Positions 60,301 through 64,000 of a DNA stretch of 64,000 nt are shown here, one piece after another; position 1 is the stretch's first letter, and every line of letters starts with the position of its first letter. The stretch is from Streptomyces coeruleorubidus. GTDB lineage: Bacteria > Actinomycetota > Actinomycetes > Streptomycetales > Streptomycetaceae. The DNA is taken from the NCBI RefSeq assembly GCF_028885415.1, contig NZ_CP118527.1:5456001-5520000 (forward strand), in the 5' to 3' direction. The notes beneath the pieces were generated by a model, which was given only the letters and a program-made list of their open reading frames with translations, searched no databases and was not told the DNA's origin. The translations under genes were made by a program, and so were the position numbers.

Positions 60301-60853
60301 CCTGGAGTACGCGCGGCAGCTGAACGACCCGTACGGTGAGGCCGTCACCCACAGCCACCTCGGCAACCTCTACGAGCACACCGACCCGCGGGCCGCCATC
60401 GAGCAGCACCGGCGTTCGCTCGCCATCGGGGACGAGATCGGCGCCGTGGTCGTGCGGCACCGCGCGCACTGCAACATCGGATACGCCCATCTGCGGCTCG
60501 GCGAACAGGCCGCCGCCCTCCCGCACTTCGAGGAGAGCCTGCGCATCCTCGGCGGTCAGGGCGACTGGCACGGCGAGTCCCAGACCCGGCTCGGCCTGGT
60601 CCGCGCGCTGCGTCTGCTGGGCCGCACCGAGCGGGCCGTACGCGAGTGCGCCGAGCTGCTGGAGCGGGCCGACGCCCGCGCCGACCGCTACACCGGCGGT
60701 CTCGCTCGCCACCAGCACGGGCTGCTGTTACGGGAACGGGGGCATGTCGCAGAGGCACGCGAGGAGTGGGGCTCTGCTCTCGCGGCGCTGGAGGGGACGG
60801 ACGAGCACGCGGTGGTCACGGAACTCCGCGAGCTGCTCGCTCCCACCGACTGA
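57343..60853 (+). pseudogene. AfsR/SARP-type regulator (SARP + NB-ARC + TPR), frameshifted
   Basis: From ATG 57343 a SARP domain reads LRFGLLGPPVLYY, SRVLLAALLLDAGRVVSVESLKDVLWGG and the bacterial transcriptional activator region ending VDQLGIEPGPGVREAHVEVLRGA, then hits TGA at 58180. In a frame offset by one base the protein continues: linker, FTGRTAVRDSLRRTL, NB-ARC Walker A VSGMPGVGKSALALHVA, TRTLLVLDDAAS, PLGPLSDEESAALLV, LPLALRVVAARLA, then a repeat-rich linker and TPR repeats. The break falls at a run of seven G (58167-58173); six G would restore the frame. A TTA codon at 60728-60730 would make it dependent on the bldA tRNA. Either a recent mutation, a slippage-variable gene, or a sequencing error. 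Confidence 0.75.
59403..59559 (+). repeat. In-frame minisatellite in the AfsR-like gene
   Basis: A 58-bp block (GGGCTGGGGGGCGGGACGCG to GGCTGGGGAGCGGG) is repeated 99 bp later with one base different, keeping frame (33 codons). More degenerate copies run from about 59310 to 59640, encoding GTARDLAGERD and AGGRDADGTG-type residues. Confidence 0.85.
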
Positions 60854-60859
60854 CACCGC

Positions 60860-62548
60860 CTACTTGGCGTCCGCATAGCACTCCACCACCGCCGTCGTGA
60901 ACGGAAACCGCACCGGCGTCTCCCCGAAGGTCAGCCGTCCGGCCAGGGCCGCCGCCTCGCGGATCGCCGCGACGACCGTCTCCGTCTCCTCCTCGGGGCA
61001 GTGCACGATCACCTCGTCGTGCTGGAAGAAGACCAGCTCGGCCGCCATGTCCGCGCAGGATCTCCGCAGGGCGGCGAGCAGGAGCAGGGCCCAGTCGGCG
61101 GCGCTGCCCTGGACGACGAAGTTACGGGCGAAGCGGCCGCGGGCGCGGGCGTTGGTGGAGGCGTACCCGGGTACCCACTGTCCACTGTCAGGCTGCTCCT
61201 CGTCGGTGGCCGGGATGCCGGCCTCCTCGGTCGCGTCGTCCGTCCCCCGGGCCGCCGGCGGGCAGGTCCGGCCGAGCCACGTCCGCACGAGCCGGCCTTC
61301 CTCGCCGGCGCGGGCCGCATCGTCGACGTACGCCACCGCCTTGGGGAAGCGGCGTCGAAGCGCGGCGAGGTTCTTCAGCCCGTCGCCGGAGGTCTGGCCG
61401 TAGACCGCGCCGAGCACGGCGAGTTTGGCCTGGGCGCGGTCACCGGAGAAGGCACGGTCGGAGACGGACTGGTACAGGTCGGTCTCCCGGCCCGCCACCT
61501 CCATCAGGCCCGGGTCGCGGGAGATCGCGGCGAGGACGCGCGGCTCCATCTGGTCGGCGTCGGCGACGACGAGCCGCCAGCCGGGGTCGGCGACCACGGC
61601 CCGCCGGATCACCTTGGGGATCTGGAGTCCGCCCCCGCCGTTGGTCACCCAGCGCCCGGTCACCGTCCCGCCCGCGAGGAACTCGGGCCGGAACCGCCCG
61701 TCACGCACCCAGTCCTGGAGCCAGGACCAGCCGTGGGCGACCCAGATGCGGTACAGCTTCTTGTACTCGATCAGGGGCTTCACGGCCGGGTGGTCGACGG
61801 ACTCGAGCTCCCAGCGGCGGGTGGAGGAGACCTTGATGCCGGCCTGGGCGAAGGCCTTGACCACGTCGGCGGGCAGGTCGGGGCGGACCCGGCGGCCGAA
61901 CGCGGCGGACACCTCGTCGGCCAGCTCGGCCAGGCGGCGTGGTTCGCCGCCGCCCGCGTACCGCTCGCCCAGCAGGTCGTGCAGCACCGCGCGATGGACC
62001 TCGGTGCGCCAGGGCAGCCCGGCGCGGTTCATCTCGGCGGCCACCAGCATGCCCGCGGACTCGGCGGCCGTCAGCAGGCGCATCCGGTCGGGGTGTTCGG
62101 CCCGCTCGTGCCGCCGCTGCTGCTCGGCGTAGACCGCGAGGAGGTCGGGCAGGGGCAGGTGGACGCCCCGCGGTTCGAACAGTGAGGACTGGGAGCCCGG
62201 TTCGGCGGAGCGCTGCGGCGGATCGGGCGGCACGGGGCCGCCGCGCAGCCGGGCCAGGGCGGCCGCGGCCGAGCGTGGTTCCCCGTACCGCCCCTCGTGG
62301 CCGAGGAGGAGCGTCTCGGCGGCCTCGATGTCGTAGCACCGCTCGACTCGCACCCCCGTGGCGAGCAGGCGCGGGTAGACCTCGGCGGTGGACCGCCACA
62401 CCCACCGCGTGACGCCGGGACGGCTCCGCACGGCCTCGGCGGGATCCGCCTCCCGCCGCACCGGCCCGGCGGGCAGCCCGTCCGGACCGAGGGGGGCGAC
62501 GTCCACGCCACCGTCCTCGGCCGGAGCGATCGCCCACCGGTCGGCCAT
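60860..62548 (-). CDS. Family A DNA polymerase-like protein (bifunctional 3'-5' exonuclease/polymerase homologue)
   Basis: 562 residues. The C-terminal polymerase domain is family A: motif A VVADADQMEPRVLAAISRDP, motif B region RAQAKLAVLGAVYGQTSGDG, motif C VFFQHDEVIVHCP (HDE), all present. The N-terminal ~180 residues hold a degenerate exonuclease-like domain. Length is much shorter than DNA polymerase I (no 5' nuclease). Such proteins are conserved in actinobacteria and may act in repair. Activity likely but unproven. Confidence 0.88.
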   Translation of the reverse strand: MADRWAIAPAEDGGVDVAPLGPDGLPAGPVRREADPAEAVRSRPGVTRWVWRSTAEVYPRLLATGVRVERCYDIEAAETLLLGHEGRYGEPRSAAAALARLRGGPVPPDPPQRSAEPGSQSSLFEPRGVHLPLPDLLAVYAEQQRRHERAEHPDRMRLLTAAESAGMLVAAEMNRAGLPWRTEVHRAVLHDLLGERYAGGGEPRRLAELADEVSAAFGRRVRPDLPADVVKAFAQAGIKVSSTRRWELESVDHPAVKPLIEYKKLYRIWVAHGWSWLQDWVRDGRFRPEFLAGGTVTGRWVTNGGGGLQIPKVIRRAVVADPGWRLVVADADQMEPRVLAAISRDPGLMEVAGRETDLYQSVSDRAFSGDRAQAKLAVLGAVYGQTSGDGLKNLAALRRRFPKAVAYVDDAARAGEEGRLVRTWLGRTCPPAARGTDDATEEAGIPATDEEQPDSGQWVPGYASTNARARGRFARNFVVQGSAADWALLLLAALRRSCADMAAELVFFQHDEVIVHCPEEETETVVAAIREAAALAGRLTFGETPVRFPFTTAVVECYADAK

Positions 62549-62589
62549 GCTGCGAGTGTGCCAGGGGGGTCTGACAACGCCCCCCGATC

Positions 62590-62960
62590 GCCGTTCCGGT
62601 CTCGGCCCGGGTCCCGGTTCCGGTCCCGGTCTCGGCCTAGGTCTCGGTCTCGACCTCGGTCCCGGCCTTGGTCCCGGTCGCCGTCCCGGCCCCGGCCTCA
62701 GTCCCGGCCCTGGCCTCAGTCCCGGCCCTGGCCTCAGTCCCGGCCTCAGTCCCGGCCTCAGTCCCGGCTCCGGTCGCCGTCCCGGTCCCGGCCTCAGTCC
62801 CGGCCCCGGTCGCCGTCCCGGTCACAGTCCCGGTGCCGGTCGCCGTTCCTCCCCGGCCTCGGCCCCGGCCTCGGCCCCGGCCTCGGCCTCGGCCCCGGCC
62901 CCGGCCCCGGCCCCGCCCCGGCCCCGCCCCGACCCCGGTCGCCGTCCCGTCACGTCGCCG
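62590..62960. repeat. Low-complexity hexanucleotide-like repeat tract
   Basis: About 370 bp of GG(T/C)CCC, GGTCTC and GGCCTC in a six-base period, interspersed with GGTCGCCGTCCCGG. Open frames on both strands (Gly-Pro-rich or Thr-Glu-Ala-Gly-rich) are products of the repeat. It lies downstream of the Clp-N gene, between it and the polymerase. Confidence 0.9.
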
Positions 62961-62982
62961 TCTCGGTCACCGCCGGGCGCCC

Positions 62983-63726
62983 TCAGGCCTCGTCCAGCGT
63001 CTCCTTCTGCGCCTGCACGATCTTCTCCAGCACCTCGGCCACGTACCGCTCGGTCCGCTCCTTGCCGATGCCCAGGCCGCTGAGGACGCCCTGGCCGTTC
63101 TCGTGCTCCAGCAGGGCGAGCAGGATGTGCTCGGTGCCGATGTAGTTGTGGCCGAGGCGCAGGGCCTCGCGGAAGGTGAGCTCCAGGACCTTCTTGGCGG
63201 CCTGGCCGTACGGCACCAGCTCCGGGGCCTCCTCGACGGCCGGCGGCAGTGCGGCGGTCGCCGCCTCGCGGACCGTGTCGAGGGAGACGCCCTGCTCGAC
63301 GAGCGCCTTCGCGGCGAGACCCTCGGGCTCGGCCAGCAGACCGAGGACGAGGTGCTCGGGCACGCCCTCGGCGTTGCGCGCGGACTTGGCGGCGTTGTGC
63401 GCGGCCATCACCGTGTTGCGGGCGCGGGGCGTGTAGCGGTTGAAGCCCTGGCTCGGGTCGAGGTCCGCCGACTCCTTCGGCACGAAGCGCTTCTGCGCGG
63501 CCTGCCGGGTGACCCCCATGCTCTTGCCGATGTCCGTCCAGGAGGCGCCCGAACGGCGGGCCTGGTCCACGAAGTGGCCGATCAGGTGGTCGGCCACCTC
63601 GCCGAGGTGATCGGCGGCGAGCACCGCGTCCTGGAGCTGTTCGAGGGGTTCCTGGTGAACCTTCTTGATCGCCGCGATGAGGTCGTCGAGGCGCACGGAT
63701 GACGTGATGTTGGGGTTCGTCGTCAT
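62983..63726 (-). CDS. Clp N-terminal-domain protein with helix-turn-helix
   Basis: 247 residues from ATG 63726. An N-terminal segment SSVRLDDLIAAIKKVHQEPLEQL is followed by an HTH-like motif (ASWTDIGKSMGVTRQAAQKRF) and two Clp-N repeats (RYTPRARNTVMAAHNAAKSARNAEGVPEHLVLGLL, KVLELTFREALRLGHNYIGTEHILLALLEHENGQ). No AAA+ domain, so it is not a chaperone ATPase. It resembles Clp-N regulators or adaptors. A palindromic operator array directly upstream suggests autoregulation, and the lack of a ribosome site with a -10 at the right place suggests a leaderless mRNA. Confidence 0.85.
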   Translation of the reverse strand: MTTNPNITSSVRLDDLIAAIKKVHQEPLEQLQDAVLAADHLGEVADHLIGHFVDQARRSGASWTDIGKSMGVTRQAAQKRFVPKESADLDPSQGFNRYTPRARNTVMAAHNAAKSARNAEGVPEHLVLGLLAEPEGLAAKALVEQGVSLDTVREAATAALPPAVEEAPELVPYGQAAKKVLELTFREALRLGHNYIGTEHILLALLEHENGQGVLSGLGIGKERTERYVAEVLEKIVQAQKETLDEA

Positions 63727-63752
63727 GGTGTCAACCGTAGGTTGCGCTCGCC

Positions 63753-63779
63753 AGGGTGTCAACCACGAGTTGACACCCT
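63753..63779. promoter_or_regulatory. Perfect 11-bp palindromic operator in the Clp-N gene promoter
   Basis: AGGGTGTCAAC and GTTGACACCCT around CACGA, with a further GGTGTCAAC at 63727-63735 and ACACCCT repeated at 63773, 63783 and 63793 with a 10-bp period (one face of the helix). A TTGACA (-35, minus strand, 63757-63762) lies within it and TACGGT (63735-63740) serves as -10. Confidence 0.7.
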
Positions 63780-63876
63780 GCGACACCCTGCGACACCCTT
63801 CGGTGCCCGGCTTGCGAGCGGCTAGGAACACCGTGCGCGTGCCGGGCCGCCCCTGCCGGCGTGGCACCATCGGCCC

Positions 63877-64000
63877 GTGAGTACGCCCACCACCGTCGAC
63901 CGCGCGTTCGAGGCCGCCCTGTACGACAGCAGCGAGACGGCCCTCGACACCGGCGCGTCCCTGCTCGCCTCCGACCCGGCTGCGGACGCCGAACTCGCCC
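63877..64000 (+). CDS. Hypothetical protein (5' part only)
   Basis: GTG 63877 opens a frame that continues past the window: STPTTVDRAFEAALYD, then SSETALDTGASLLASDP. No family can be judged from 41 residues. Its start lies 150 bp from the divergent Clp-N gene, so the palindromic operator may also influence it. Confidence 0.55.
   Translation, partial: MSTPTTVDRAFEAALYDSSETALDTGASLLASDPAADAELA

Noticed and set aside
62590..62960. Possible CRISPR array
   Set aside because: The repeats are short, contiguous and degenerate with no spacers or cas genes.
62388..63145. Long open frames through the GC repeat tract
   Set aside because: They follow the six-base repeat, have no ribosome site and overlap the Clp-N gene on the other strand.

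Overview
The window is chromosomal DNA from a high-GC actinomycete, almost certainly a Streptomyces. Signs include GC-rich third codon positions, frequent GTG/TTG starts, ATGA/GTGA overlaps, two DasR-type dre sites, a mycothiol-dependent maleylpyruvate isomerase, an AfsR/SARP-type regulator, a class E sortase signal and a rare TTA codon in a regulator. The block from about 24.6 to 41.8 kb looks like conserved core; much of the rest looks accessory. All functional calls come from reading the sequence and from knowledge of the families; no search was run.

Region 1 (1-15.5 kb). A membrane-tailed ECF sigma factor with a collagen-like C-terminus overlaps the start of a secreted protein cut by the window edge. 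Next comes an aromatic-acid catabolic locus: a transporter gene broken by one in-frame TAG, a secreted esterase-like protein, a PaaX-type regulator, and a tightly coupled operon resembling the Streptomyces sdg salicylate pathway. That operon encodes an FAD hydroxylase acting on a CoA thioester, an NDP-forming acyl-CoA ligase homologue, an aryl-AMP/CoA ligase, gentisate 1,2-dioxygenase, fumarylpyruvate hydrolase, maleylpyruvate isomerase and an esterase. The same 30-bp promoter/operator-like motif precedes the transporter/esterase pair and the operon, suggesting one regulon from ester cleavage through uptake to ring cleavage.

Region 2 (15.5-24.6 kb). An MFS exporter, an IS110 element with a possible bridge-RNA region, a decayed ATP-grasp gene, a PucR-type regulator, an amino-acid permease preceded by a strong palindrome, an AraC/GyrI regulator and a membrane-anchored PemK-like protein.

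Region 3 (24.6-43.5 kb). Beta-lactamase-fold hydrolase, N-acetylglucosamine PTS genes (nagE2, nagF) with dre sites, rph, a lipoprotein, rdgB, tRNA-Leu(UAG), two HNH nuclease genes, bcp, a DUF3618 protein, a GroES-like protein, a guanidine-III riboswitch with its SMR exporter, a class A penicillin-binding protein, a three-gene ABC-2 transporter, a DUF1707 protein, a GDSL hydrolase, a DUF445 protein and an MFS transporter.

Region 4 (43.5-50.7 kb). A Tat-exported alginate-lyase-like protein with a LAATG sorting signal, a strongly structured RNA candidate with its own promoter and terminator, a small membrane protein, Hsp20, a DUF2267 protein, and small stress or regulatory genes.

Region 5 (50.7-55.8 kb). 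A serine-hydrolase gene is split by a 2,979-bp element with 20-bp terminal inverted repeats and a CTAG target duplication. The element carries an IS5-type transposase plus an ECF41-like sigma factor and two VOC proteins. Beside it is an orphan graspetide-type methyltransferase preceded by the tail of a deleted ATP-grasp partner.

Region 6 (55.8-64 kb). A family 2 glycosyltransferase, a frameshifted AfsR-like regulator with an internal minisatellite, a family A DNA polymerase-like protein, a 370-bp low-complexity tract, a Clp-N/HTH protein with a palindromic operator array, and the start of one more gene.
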